In this document: positions 35,487-46,971 of the stretch, in pieces
How positions within the stretch are numbered: the stretch's first letter is position 1
How the letters are laid out: each line of letters opens with the position of its first letter
Assembly (NCBI GenBank): GCA_002104985.1
Contig: MCGO01000011.1
Coordinates: forward strand, 620,001-684,000
Length of the DNA stretch: 64,000 bases
Direction: 5' to 3'
Source: Rhizoclosmatium globosum
Lineage: Eukaryota; Chytridiomycota; Chytridiomycetes; Chytridiales; Chytriomycetaceae
Made by a program: the position numbers and the translations under genes
The notes under the pieces: model-generated
Seen by the model: only the letters and a program-made list of their open reading frames with translations
The model's database searches: none
Told to the model about the DNA's origin: nothing

Positions 35487-37601
35487 TCAACGACGCCCAG
35501 CTCTCTGCTGTCTTTCCGCTGCTTGATTATAACGCTCAAGATAAGTGGCATTAGTTTGCGCACGTCTCTGTTCAGCATCTCTAATAGTTTGTTGCAACGC
35601 AACTTCGTATTCCGGAACCTGCATTCTACCGTTAATTGAAGCTTTGGGAAGATCCTAAAGGTTGGTTAACGCAAGTAGTGAAAGCCACACTCCCTGAACC
35701 TACTGGTCACTCCTTATCGGTCCACTCGCTGTCTGCCGCTGGGGCTACCGGGGAATTTCTGCTATCAGATTTCCGGCACGCGAACTGGTGTTGATTTTCT
35801 TCCTCGAAATCACTTACACCTTTTCGCGTGAGTCCCTTTTCCACCCCTCGACCCCCATCTAACCCCTTTGATCCATTCAGAGGTTCGCATTGGTCCTCTG
35901 CTCAACCCTCAGCCGCTCCTTTACTGACTCGCGCTGTGTTTAAGGTATGAGCGGACTGAGTCCCTCGAAATCACTTACACCTTTTCGCAGGTTCGCATTG
36001 GTCCTCTGCTCAACCCTCAGCCGCTCCTTTACTGACTCGCGCTGTGTTTAAGGTTCGCATTGGTCCTCTGCTCAACCCTCAGCCGCTCCTTTACTGACTC
36101 GCGCTGTGTTTAAGGTTATTATCGAATGCTATCGCACTCCCCGCCCGCCAAGGCCTCAGTCCTTGCCAATCTCGGCTCAGGTCCGGCTCCACTAACAACA
36201 AGCGGGACTCCGGACTACCTTGCTTGTCGTATCTGCGTCTCCCACCCTGACGTCTCCAGTGCTCCCCCTCACGACCTCTGCTCAGCCCCAAAACTGTGTC
36301 CGTCGTTTGGAGACAAGGAAGCAATCGCTGCCGCACAAGACTATGCAAACACCCATGGGCGTGCCGACAAGAAGATCCTTACCCTCAACCTTCTTGACCA
36401 TTTCTACCGCACTTCATCTGCCTCCCAACTGACTCAACCACCGGCATCAAACCAGCCTGGAACGGTGGAAGGTGTTAACGCCAGTCGAAGTGTACCCAAA
36501 CTTCTTGTTCAAAAACGAGGCCAGCAACATTGTTCCTGGGGGCAGTTCGCGAGGTGCTCCAGGAGTTGGAAGAATGTATTGTTGACCGGCTGGTTGTGTA
36601 GACTTTGAGCGGAACATTCTCTGCATTGGCGTGGTGAGACGTGGGTCCAGTGGTGCAGCTTGTGGACCTGGAGCCAGCAACCGCTTCCCGGTCTTGTCTG
36701 CTTCCTTTTGAGCGGAAATAAAAGCGAGTTGGGTGAGGAGTTCGTCTTGGGGGTTGGCTGGGTGTCCAGGGAATTGGTACTGAGGCGCGATTTTTAAATC
36801 AGTGGGAGATCCCTTGTTCACATAGAGTTGGGAAAGAGTGGGTGAGATACGGCCTCCTAAATGGTTTTCGTCGACGCGGCTGTGAGTGGAGAAGCGTTAT
36901 GTAGGGATCTGTCAAGACTTTCATCGACACAACTTACATTTTACAGGTTACACTGAGAGTATCAAAAAATGCGGGGATACCGCCTGAGAGGTGATTTACT
37001 GCAAGGTTCAAGTCCTTGAGGCGCGTGCAGTTTGCCAAAGTCAATGGAATTGGGCCATCAAATCGATTGCTCAATAAGTTTCTGTTTTAATGTTAGAATA
37101 AACTGATTAATACCGTCTACTGTACATACAAGAATGTCAAATTGGACAAAGCGCCAAGTTCTTGTGGGATAGGGCCAGTCAAAGAGTTGAAAGAAAGGTC
37201 CAGATCCTTCAAATTGTACAAGGATGAGATTCCAGGCGGAAGCGGGCCAGATAATTGGCAGTTTTCAAGGCGGCTTACGGCATCAGAAAAAGTCAGTGCG
37301 ACAGTCTTCCTCAATTTGTAACACTCACAGCATAGTCAGTTCAGTCAGCGAGTAAAGACGTGGGTGGAAGAAGCCAAGGTTCCATTCAAAGTCTCTATTA
37401 TGAAACAAAGTAAGGAGGGACAAGGGACAGTGATCAGACTTACAAGGCAAAGATACGTCCATTGGCATCTCGGCCTGTGCGGACTTGTTCTTCTCTGGTT
37501 GGCATTGGCTCTTCTTGATCCCAGGCTTCGAAGATTCCCCATTTTGGGTAACAGGCAACAAGGACGGCCAGATCGTCTTGTGGTGGTGCTTGGGCTGCCA
37601 T
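35487..37601 (-). CDS. Intracellular-type leucine-rich repeat protein with an element-bearing last intron
   Basis: ATG 37601 (MAAQAPPQDDLAVLVACYP). Exon 1 ends FAL at a GTAAGT donor. Later exons give FEWNLGFFHPRLYSLTEL, then plant-type LRRs (CQLSGPLPPGISSLYNLKDL, FNSLTGPIPQELGALSNLTF, NRFDGPIPLTLANCTRLKDL, NHLSGGIPAFF). A Pro/Gln-rich segment follows (ISAQKEADKTGKRLLAPGP) up to LNKKFG near 36500. The last exon appears to be MQVPEYEVALQQTIRDAEQR through QRAGRR, stop 35487-35489. If the sequence between direct repeats at 35665 and 36474 is set aside, the two exons are joined by an ordinary 61-nt GT-AG intron. The LRR set is short (four repeats), no signal peptide is evident and no TM is seen, unlike the receptor-type LRR genes at 45-61 kb. 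Function unknown. Confidence 0.72.
35673..36473 (+). mobile_element. 801-bp mobile-element remnant inside an intron
   Basis: Bounded by the direct repeat GTTAACGC at 35665-35672 and 36474-36481, a candidate 8-bp target duplication; no terminal inverted repeats were found. The + strand has a short ORF remnant, TGHSLSVHSLSAAGATGEF then FRHANWC and a stop, which resembles the C-terminal HSxR..GAAT box of tyrosine recombinases (Crypton/DIRS type) but lacks the Arg. A second ORF from 36126 has Cys/His pairs (CRICVSHPD, HDLCSAPKLCPS). Between them lies a triplicated 62-bp unit. The class assignment is tentative. Confidence 0.5.
35883..36114 (+). repeat. Three copies of a 62-bp direct repeat
   Basis: Unit from GTTCGCATTGG to GCTGTGTTTAAG. 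Copies at 35883-35944, 35991-36052 and 36053-36114 look identical by eye; the last two are adjacent. A second short repeat, TCGAAATCACTTACACCTTT, occurs near 35804 and again near 35964. Confidence 0.9.
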
Positions 37602-38515
37602 TTTGTTTCACACTTTCTTCAAAAAGAGGCATGCACCAAAAGTCCCACTTGATTATCCATTTTTAATTGTTCTGGGTTCTGTTGGTTTCTGCTTGTACCG
37701 TATTAGTCGTGGGTTCGTGTGGTGACGAGTACCCAGCCTCACAGTCAGTCTTCAGTTTGAGCCCCTCAGTTTAACGGCACCAGACCAATGTCTTACAAAA
37801 ACAGGGAAGTAGTGTCGTAAGTGTTTCTATTTAACGTTCTTATTTATTGGATCATTTGTTGATTCATCACTACTTTTTTCTTTTTGATGAAGGAGCTTAC
37901 ACAAAGAGTTACCCGTCTATCAATCGTGATCAAATATGTCTCAAGATGATACCGTATCGGCAAACAGAGTTATGCAGGAACCAAGAAAGGGAGTTGTTGT
38001 GCTTTGAAGTTGATGAGAAGAGAAAGAGAAGAAACATTGAGAACGGATCCCATGTGATCAGTTGTCAAAGGTTGGAGAGTACAGATATGAGAGCAGAGAG
38101 TAGGGATAATATGGGTACAACAATTGAGCCCCCAGTAATTGATCGTGGACACCGAAGTAGCCCAGAGGATCTCTGAGAACTCACCCGAAGTCATATCCTG
38201 AAGGCTTCACTATTGGTTACATTTACGACAGGACAAGATCAGAGAGAAACCGCCAACAGAGTCAACGGTTGTATCTTCTAGCCTGGGCTTTTATATGCTT
38301 CCGACTTCGATAAAGAAGAAGAAAAAAGAAGGATGTGTGGAATTTATACCCTTCCATCCTCGGAAAATTTCTAAAAAGACCCGAGGTTGGAGAACATCTT
38401 CGTTCGTGTTCCTATCATGGTTTAGAATGAGTAATAACGGATTGAGTAAGTTTATTGACTTTGGTAAGAAAGAAGAGAGAAGAGAAAGAAAGAGTTTTTT
38501 GGCAAATGGCTCCTT
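37602..38515. other. Intergenic region between LRR gene and SAM37/metaxin gene
   Basis: About 0.9 kb between divergent starts. An open + frame at 37847-38176 and an ATG at 37791 (MSYKNREVVS) were examined, but no splice joins them in one frame and the composition is not convincing. No other feature recognised. Confidence 0.45.
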
Positions 38516-40082
38516 CAACAACCACATCGGCTCCTCCATTTGAACTGTTCTCTTGGGGCAGCGCGTGGGGGTTGTCGTCCTTCGACCCGTTTTGCATGTC
38601 GATTCAGGTATGATTTACCGATTGGAAGAGTGTGAACAACTGACGTGGTTGGTTGTTCAGTGTTATCTGTCGCTTTCATGTGCAAACTGGTTCTCAACAA
38701 CATCGGCCGATCCAAAGATATCTCCATCAGGTAAAAGGATGCGTTTGAGTGATTGGGTGTATTGGTGGCTGTGACTGTGAGAGCGTGGGAAAGCAATGTA
38801 AAGCGAAAAGCGAAGGGATCCTATTTGAGCTTGGCTGTGACTGAATGAATGAATCCGCAACAATTGAATTCGAAAGAAGTCTTTGACTGATTTGGGTTGT
38901 TGGTGCAGGAGAACTGCCTTTGCTTCGGGACGGAACCATTCCTGTTGCCGGAACTGCAAACATCATTCGTCACTTGAAACGGAAGGTAAATTGGATAAAT
39001 TACAGCTCAAATGCATGGGTGTTGAGTTGTATCACTTAGGGCTACGATCTCGATGCAAACTTGACCCCCCTACAACTTGCACAATCCAACAGGTCCGTTA
39101 CCTGATGCATTTTCAACCATCGGTACTGAACTATTTATCCAACGTAGTTACATCAACTTGATCGAGACAAAACTGTATGAAGCGAGACTTCATACCTTGT
39201 TCATGGACGCCAAAAACTACAACGAGGACACATTGCGTGTCTATTCAAAGCAGTTGGACTTGATGAGACGATTCTATGTTCCTGAAATCTTAAAGAAGCG
39301 TGTCGTGGGCCGTTTGGTTGGATATCGGTAAGCAACCCACCGTGAGATTTGTTCTTGATACTCACTCTTGTTATCAGCATGATGCTTGACGACGAAGGAA
39401 AACTTGTCAATGAAGTCTACTTGAACGCCAAGGATGTGTTCCAGGCTCTCAACGATAAACTTGGAGACCAACTCTTCTTCTTCGGTGACAAGTAAGCCTA
39501 CTCTTCTTCTCGACTCTCAATTGACGCTAAGATAGACCAACAACCTTGGATGCTGTCGCATACGCCCACCTCTCCTTACACGCCCTCCCCCTCCTCTCAA
39601 ACCCAAAACTCAACGCAATCCTTACCTTCAACTTCCCAAACCTCACAACCTACATCACACGCATGCAAGCTGCCATGACCTTATACCCGCCTCCAACTCC
39701 TGCCCCGTCCCCACCACCTCTCCACATCCTCTCCTTCCTCACAAACCCAACAGCCTCCTTTGCGGCTCTTTATGCTGCATCGAAGCAACGTGTCATTGCA
39801 CTCACGAGCCCGGCACCGCTCTCGGGTGACCCTGAAACTGACTTGCGTGAGAAACGGAGACGTGAGGAGCGGGTGGACTTATTTTATAAGTGGGGTTCTG
39901 TTGTTGCTGCTGTTGGATTCTTTGTGGGTTATGTCGTTGTGAATGGGATTGTGCAGTTTGGGGAGGTGGAAGAAGGGGATGAAGAGGAGGAAGTGGAAGG
40001 GGAAGAGGAAGGAGGTGATGGTTACCGAGGGGACGAAGCTGTGTACGTGGACGAAGATGGAAATGTGTATGCGGACGAGTAA
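38516..40082 (+). CDS. Metaxin/SAM37 family mitochondrial outer-membrane protein
   Basis: ATG 38516 (MAPSTTTSAPPFELFSWG). Exons join as CYLSLSCANWFSTTSADPK, GELPLLRDGTIPVAGTANII, GYDLDANLTPLQLAQS, SYINLIETKLYEARLHTLF, MMLDDEGKLVNEVYLNAK, then KPTTLDAVAYAHLSLHALP. These are the thioredoxin-like N-terminal metaxin domain (FxLFSWG, PxLxDGxxxVAG) and the GST-C-like domain with the PTTLDAxAYAHL motif. Near the C-terminus one hydrophobic segment (VVAAVGFFVGYVVV) is followed by an acidic tail (EEGDEEEEVEGEEEGG). In fungi SAM37 supports assembly of beta-barrel proteins in the outer membrane with SAM50 and SAM35. One intron (about 39093-39151) is needed to avoid a stop, and its donor GTCCGT is atypical. 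Confidence 0.88.
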
Positions 40083-40193
40083 GAATCGGCTGAATTGTAG
40101 CCGTAATAAATGGGAACTTATGACAATACGAACGACTGTAGACTTTTTCAAGGGTGATAAACATAACTATACTTTTTATTGCATTATGATGGT

Positions 40194-43100
40194 TTACCGA
40201 ATTCTCAAAAACCCACGAACATTCATCAAAAACTTGACTAATCCTTCGGAATACAACTTGTACTCCGCAAATGACAATAACCCGTCACCTCCCTTTTGTC
40301 CAGCTGTTATAGCCGCTCGCTCAATGCACACGGTCAGTTCTCCAAATGCAGCTTCAAGACGAGCACGTCGCTCGGCTGTTGGTTGTGATTCAAGAAGTTG
40401 TTTCGCTAGATTTATGTACACGTCCTATTCAAAAGTTGTCAACATCAACGAAAGAAAATTAACGTTGCTCTTACATGGCGAAGAACAACCAGCATATACA
40501 GCGTCTCGCCAACAGATTCAATCAACTCTGGATCAAACTCCTTAAACAACATGTAGTCTAAAATATGCTGCAGCGTTGCATCAATGCTCGGATACAAAGC
40601 CGTTGTTTCACTTTCGCCTAAGGCACTCAAGATGTAAGTACATAATCAGGAAACAGACAATAACTGACCATCTCTCATTTCTGAGACACAGAAACGTACA
40701 ACTCCAGTGATGGCTTCAAAAGATAGCTTTTGTACTTCCAATACAGAAGACTCAGTTGTTCCGAACCGCAAGACACTCAGGATATTGTCCAGCACTTCGG
40801 TATCAATCGCAAGAAGCTTTGATGGAAAATGCTTGACGACGTTCCCAACAAGCTCGAGAGACTTTTGTGATAACGACGGGTACTACATAACCACGCTTAG
40901 TAACGACTGCAAATGACGCAAAACCGATAAATACCTTTAACATTTCGGCTGTGATAAGTGGCAGAACCATATTCACTCCAAAAAACACCACATCATATCG
41001 GTCTTCATCTGATATTCAACTACATCAGAGCCCCTCGAAATAACAACACAGACATACCTCTGCTCTCCACCAAAATTAAGTTTGATAATGTTTCAAGGAC
41101 TGTTGATAAATCGTTGAATCGATCATCTTCATCATAAGAAGCACTTGTTTTAACGCCTGCACAAGACATACTTTAGGCACGATTCCCAACCAATGAAATA
41201 GAACGTACCGATATTAGAGTTGGAATATATCTTTAAGACAGAGGTATATGAAGAATAAAATAGTTTTCGGTGTTCCAAAGACGCTTCATGCAATGACTGA
41301 CAAAAAGGATGAGAAACTGTGAAATTGAAACCTAATTTTAAGACTCACCAGCATTTTCGCAACCTCGCTGAATACGCGCAATACATACAAATTCACTTCA
41401 GGAACATTCTTATAAAACTGAAACAGTTTCCCAAACATTCCCAAATAATCAATCATGGCTTCGAAAATCGTTCCAGCCGTGTTGTAATCAGCAGCGAGAC
41501 ATAATCCTTCGTACATTTCGAGCGTATTAACGACTTCGTTTTTGACCTTTTGGGTTTGGAACACACGAGCAAAATCGGGTCGTTGGACTACTGCAAAGAG
41601 ACGCGCTTTGAGCATTGCAGTGAGTTCGTGGAAGTAGTTGGCTTCTAGTTCGGGGTTTGAGCCTTGCGTTGAGATTGTGGCAAGAACTCTAATCATGGGA
41701 CTGTGAGTGGAAGTCGGCATATCCTTGATATTGATGACGAAGATGTTGATGAGTTCTTGGAATCGAGCTTGTGTAAATGTTAGTTGACGGTTCTTGACGA
41801 AACGACAGGAAACTCCTACCAGATTGGATCATGCGATCTCTGGCTACGCCCCTGACTGCAAAGCCTTGCAACAGCGAAATGATGGCATTCAAAACGCCTT
41901 CTTCACTTTTCCAGAGTATAAAGTTTTGTTGAGCGACTTGGATCATGAAGTCGAAGAGTTGAGATCCACCACCCGTCACTGAATACGAGTGAGCCAGTGA
42001 ATTGCTGTTGAAAATAATATTAAGCTTCTTGCGTTGTACTGAACGTGAAGGAGATACCTCATTTTTGAATAATCAGAAGAATTGATAAATAAGTACGTTT
42101 TGGACCAACGATTCAGGAACAAAAACAACGTCTCAACAATCAAGGGGCTGCAAAAATCAATTTGCGGAGATCCAGGCTGAACGTTTGAGAAAATACCCAG
42201 AATCTGGAAAATCGTGTTGGATAAGGACACAACAATATCCGCTTCCGAGCTAGTAGCGCTCGCCTGTGACTTCGGTTTAGTATAGAGTACATTGTTTGGT
42301 AACAGGGATACTCACTGAAGTAGTCATCAGAGCATCAGGAACCATTGGAACCTCTCCATCCCCCGAATCCGCCAAAACATGCTCGCAAATCAACACAATC
42401 CAATGAATCCGCTCCAAACAAACATTTCTTGCTTGTTCATCAAGGCCGAGACCATGTCCTTCAAAAATACTTGCGACTCTTCCCCATTCCTCTGACAGCA
42501 GGTTTTTTAGAAGGCCACAACATCCTGGAACATCCCATCGCGCGATCACTGTTAAATAGTCTAGTTGGTCAGAGTATGCGACTTCGTCTTCCATTAACCC
42601 TTCTTCGTCGTCATCTGCATTTGACACTTGCTGTGTTGCCAGGGCAAGTCGCATTTCGAGGTGGGATGAGAATAGTGGGAGCGAGAGAGATCGAAGGAAG
42701 TTTGTGAGAGTTGAGGAGAATTCATCAGGTGGCGATGATTGCAGTAATGTGTTTGATTGATCGACTGGAAGTTGGTTAGTACAAAGAAGCGAGAGAGAGG
42801 AGAGATTTACCAAAGGAAGCCCACATCTCAAGCATAACATCTGTTGCAATCATTCCAGCACAGTCTTCGCCATCGCTCAACATACTGATTGCACTCTTCA
42901 TGCAATCCATGCAGAAAAGTGTGAAGTGAACGACCGCCGAAAGGAAATTGAAGAATGTGGGAATATGGCGAAGCGTTTCCAGTTTATGTGTCGTGAAAAC
43001 TCGTTTCATCATGTCTGCAAGAGCCACCAGCTCGTCACCCGCGTCGTTTGAAAGATTTGTTTGAGATGGAGTTGTGGATGCTCGGAAGCTAATGTCGACA

Positions 43101-44520
43101 CTTAATCATCCAGGCTATAAGAAATTGGCAGAGTATACACGTACTTGGTCGTAAGGCTTTCCAGAAGCTCCAGTAAATATTTGACAAACCCAACTTCTGT
43201 GGCAGAATCTGGAAACACAGGCCCGTTTACGGCAGCCAAGTGTGTAATCAATTTTGCTGTGTTTCCGCTTATGTCATGTGGTAAGAGCAATTGATGGATT
43301 TTGAAAACAGTGTCCACAATTTCGGGACGAATGAGGGCACCAGTCCAAGATGCAGGGAATCGCCCTGATCCATCATGACTATCCAGAGCATCTAGTTTTT
43401 CAAAGGATCCGGCCATGACGTTTCCAACTTTTCGTTGAGTATATTGGTGAGTGTTGAATGAGTAGAGTATGCGAACTTACGCGAAACAAACTCCCACTTC
43501 AAGATCTTGAGAGCAATAGCTACACATCTTCTTGCACATGTTAGTTCGGCTTTTACGTTAAGCATGGACGGGTTCGTGATGTATTCGTGAAGGGCTTCCA
43601 TAACCATATGGAAGAGTCGTGGGAGTTCAGATTCCTGATGAACGAGAAAGCGATAAATATAGACAGTGCGGAATATATAGCGAACCTCAAATGTGCTTCG
43701 ACAGGAGCTGTGGAAGTCCCACGGAAGTCCAAACGCACTTGCTTCTGCCGAAAATTCTCCCAACATTTGATCCAGGATATTAAGCGCGACGTGTTTCTAT
43801 TGAGATGCGTTGTGATTGTTGAGAGGCTGAATCAAATACGTTCATGTCCGACTCTCACATTAAACAAATCTCCGCTTCGCCTTAAAGCCTCCAATCCTTG
43901 GAAATAACGCTGTCTGTCTTCACGGATACTCTCATCCAACCAGCATCGCTTCACAAGCACTACAATTGTATGAGCCAGTTTCTTGACTGTCGCATTATTT
44001 GTATCCAGTGCTTGTCTGTCCCATAGAATCAGTATAATACTTTACTTAAATTCAATCAAATTCACTCACGTTCCAGCTGCATCCCGGCACTTTGAAAGCA
44101 AGTAGTTCATCAGAAAGCCACGAAGTTGAACCAAATCGCCAATTGAAAAGGAAGAAAAGTGGCGAATGATGATTTCTTTGATTACATTTGCAATGTGGAA
44201 TTGGACGGCTGGATCGACAGTGTTTTCTGTTTGAGGATTGGTTTGATGAGTATCGAGACTGAGAAGGGCAGAGGAGGAGCCCTAGAGAGACAAGCAACAC
44301 TGTACCAAGAATGAAAGTACAAGTTGGCAGTGCATTTGGAGCGTCCTTGAGCGATTCGAGAGTGTCCGTTGCCTGCTTGTACGCGGTTGCATCCTTAAGC
44401 GAATGCGTGGTTAGTTGCAGCCAGGTGGGAGCAGTGGGACCCGTGGATCACCAGTGGATTTCCGAGGGAAAGACAGGCATTGAGCACAAGCTGGGCCTGG
44501 TGCTGCTGCTGGGCGTCCAT
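40194..44520 (-). CDS. XPO4: Exportin-4 (importin-beta family nuclear export receptor)
   Basis: ATG 44520 (MDAQQQHQAQLVLNACLSF). Many short exons on the minus strand. Segments matching exportin-4 in order: TVDPAVQFHIANVIKEIIIR, DLVQLRGFLMNYLLSK, MLGEFSAEASAFGLPWDFH with SCRSTFE (compare the LLSEFSSS...GLSMEFHGNCKRVF region of animal XPO4), AAVNGPVFPDSATEVGFVKY (GPIFPDE region), and DEVAYSDQLDYLTVIARW with VPGCCGLLKNLLSEEWGRV. It continues as helical HEAT-type repeats to the C-terminus FLMNVRGFLRIR, stop at 40194. Known cargo of the family includes hypusinated eIF5A and some transcription factors; it needs RanGTP. Exon boundaries were not all resolved. Its start faces away from the phosphatase gene at 44672, only 151 bp apart, so they probably share a promoter region. 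Confidence 0.85.
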
Positions 44521-44671
44521 CTTGTTCGAATTGAAGTATCGTCAAAGAAAAACAAACTGGAGAAATAACTTATCCTGCATTCTCATATGGCCACGGCAAG
44601 TACTTCCTAGGACCATCTTAGACAACGCCTTATTAAACTGAGCTCAGGAAGAAGAGGAAATCCTGAATCCA

Positions 44672-45623
44672 ATGGAGAACTTTTCACTAGTAGTCAAAGG
44701 CGTCTATCGATCAGCCTTCCCAAAGAAAAAGAACTTCTCCTTTCTCAAACGCCTCAAACTTAAATCTATCTTGTGCGTATGATGTATCAATCACTTTGCT
44801 TGCGGCTATAAAGCGGCCCTATTGGACTGATGTCTTAAACAGAACACTCATTCTCGAAGACTATCCAGAGCAAAACCAAAAGTTCTTGGACGAGAACGGG
44901 ATCCATCTCTTTCAATTTGGCGTTGCTGGTGGGAGACTTTTCTGTGGTCATAGGCTTATAGCTCTTGCTTATCAGTCATACACAGGAAATAAGGACGTGG
45001 TGGATATTCCCGAGAATGTCATATATGAAGCTCTTTCTGTTATTCTCGATAAGCGGAATCATCCATGTATGTTCCTGTAATAATTGGATCATCGAAAGTT
45101 ACCAACAAAACAAACGAATCTATATCCCCTCACAGTATTGATTCACTGCAATAAGGGAAAACACCGAACAGGTTGTCTCGTTGGATGTATCCGTAAAATA
45201 CAGCATTGGTCCTTCACTTCCATCTTTGAAGAATATCGACGCTTTTCCCACCCAAAGTCAAGAACGATGGACCAACAGTTCATTGAACTATTTGAGCTCC
45301 GAAATGTTGTTGCAGATCCAATGTGGTTGCCTGAATGGCCTGAAGTGAGTTTCAATTGGAATCTATACGTATAGACTGATTTTTGGTGATAGGTCCAATG
45401 GAATGAAGGGATGATTGCTACAATGCTTGTTGACGGCGGTATAAAAGGACTGGCTCGAGTTATGCCCAGGAAACCAGTTTATCAGGTGGAGGATATTGGA
45501 GGGGAATCCGTTGAATCAGGGCTGAATGAGTATGAAGAAAGAGAAAGCACGGAGAAAGTTTATGATGACGTGCATGCTTTTGTGCGTGATATTCAATTGG
45601 AGTTTCTTGCTGAGCGGGAATAA
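44672..45623 (+). CDS. Siw14/Oca-type atypical dual-specificity phosphatase
   Basis: ATG 44672 (MENFSLVVKGVYRSAFPKKK). Introns: about 44776-44840 (SIL to TLILEDYPEQNQ), about 44930-44985 (GVAG to NKDVVDIPENVI), about 45067-45137 (RNHP to LLIHCNKGKHRTGCLVG), and one before VQWNEGMIAT near 45345-45391. The active-site loop HCNKGKHRTGC is the CX5R signature of the plant-and-fungi PFA-DSP family. FSLVVKGVYRSAFP (the N-terminal VxxGVYRSxxP box) and the FEEYRRFS helix also fit. Siw14-type enzymes cleave the 5-beta-phosphate of inositol pyrophosphates; related Oca proteins are inactive paralogs, but here Cys and Arg are both present. The C-terminus of about 80 residues after WPE is longer than the core and acidic. 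Confidence 0.9.
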
Positions 45624-45741
45624 ATCTCTCATGACCTTGAATTTCTTGGGAATATCTCGTTCACAACCTTTCTCTCTCGCAAACTTTTCTCTCACGCAAT
45701 CGCTGTATACATAGTATATTTTGTTTGATTTGTTTGGGGTT

Positions 45742-46216
45742 ATGGGGGGGATTGTTGCAAGCCTTTGTGGTGTTTCGTTTCATCACCTCCGATTTGCACT
45801 CACAAAAATGAGTATTGATGTTCCCGGCCGGGCCTTTACAGACTGCCAGATTGTGAACCAAGTACTTCCATCTGTGTTTGACAAGGCCGATCCTCTTGCC
45901 TGCTGCCAACCAAGCCCTGGAGCTATCGTTGGAGAGTACCCCTCCTCGTTTACCACATGCGACGCCAATAACAAGATCACATCCTTGTGCGTAATCATAT
46001 ACGAGTTGTTCCAAGCGAATGCTTACTCTGATTCCTTGAAACTAGATCTGTCATCAACAAAGGAACTTTCCCCCAACTCCAAATCAGCCAATTCTTCGCT
46101 TTGACTAGACTGACTTCCATGTGGGTTCACTGAATTATTGAATAGAAAAGGTTTGGCATGTTTGCCTAATCCTCTTTTATCGACAGTTCCCTTCAGTCAA
46201 TTGGTCTCACTGGCAT
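45742..46216 (+). pseudogene. 5' fragment of an LRR-TM-SAM receptor gene
   Basis: In-frame ATGs at 45742 and 45808. The Cys-rich cap DCQIVNQVLPSVFDKADPLA with CCQ, then NNKITSL, splices to SVINKGTFPQLQISQFFALT, then to SLQSIGLTG. These match exons 1, 2 and the start of exon 3 of the intact copies at 56954 and 59207, including intron positions. Homology stops abruptly at about 46216, inside exon 3, and stop codons follow. The missing LRR exons, TM and SAM parts are found in the fragment at 55017-56895. The N-terminus lacks the clean signal peptide of the intact copies. Confidence 0.8.
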
Positions 46217-46664
46217 CTGCAAAAGTGCCCTGTCACCAGAACCTATTTCAATACATAAGACTTATTCCAAACGTAATAAAATTTGTTTGAATGCAACAGA
46301 ATGGATTCTCAAAATTAGAATGTACAGGATGTGATAAAATGCATCTCCAGTGCATTACAAATCAGTTAAACCATTTCTTAAATACACAATCCATTCAAAT
46401 GAATAGTATTGCACTCCGACACAATTAAGCTTTGTTAGATATTCTGAGACTATTTTATATTGTTTGCACTTAAAATTCTTTTGTTTATTTATAAAAGTTA
46501 ATATTCAATGCGGGAGGAATTACGTTTTACAAGTATATTATCATGATGGCGCGAGAGTGTGTCATCTGATTTGAGTTGTTAACGATATCTGTGCACACAT
46601 GGAAACAACTTTATAGATGTTCTTTATTGTCCTGGGTTTCTTGATGAAGAATGTGGTGTGAAGA
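46217..46664. other. AT-rich non-coding segment before the Copia element
   Basis: About 450 bp between the break in the LRR gene and the left LTR. AT-rich with short TATTTAT and TTTATAAAAG runs. No ORF or repeat recognised. It is unrelated to LRR exon sequence. Confidence 0.5.
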
Positions 46665-46807
46665 TGATAGAGAGGCAAGGGATCGGTGGCAGGCGCTTAG
46701 TACTGGATCGCTGTGTTCGGGTGAACGATAGAGTTTTGTGGGAGAATTATTATTTATTAAACGAGGCGCTTTGGAGCTTGCTCCGCTTGCTCCGTTCCAT
46801 TCCAACA
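46665..46807 (-). repeat. 3' LTR of the Copia element
   Basis: 143 bp, identical by eye to 53376-53518. Left flank GAAGA matches the right flank of the element. It contains an internal near-duplication, GCTTGCTCCGCTTGCTCCG. Confidence 0.95.
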
Positions 46808-46818
46808 CTTCCCCTCAA
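46808..46818 (-). other. Polypurine tract of the Copia element
   Basis: Minus strand TTGAGGGGAAG lies immediately next to the 3' LTR start (TGTTGG on the minus strand), the expected plus-strand priming site. Confidence 0.75.
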
Positions 46819-46971
46819 GCGAACAAAGTAGCTAACAAAAACTAATGAGAGAACGAACAGCGATCACAAATTGACTGAGGGTTAGGGTCCGAGGTCTTCT
46901 TCCCCTTGATCGAGTGAGTGTTGGCTTCCAGATACTGATACTCCGACACACGTGTGTGAGATTCCTACTCA

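Noticed and set aside
35883..36114. CRISPR-like array
   Set aside because: Only three 62-bp copies, two of them directly adjacent with no spacer, inside a eukaryotic mobile-element remnant.
37788..38176. Possible small + strand gene with ATG 37791 and an ORF to 38176
   Set aside because: No GT-AG combination joins the first ATG to the long frame without a stop, and the sequence resembles no family I know.
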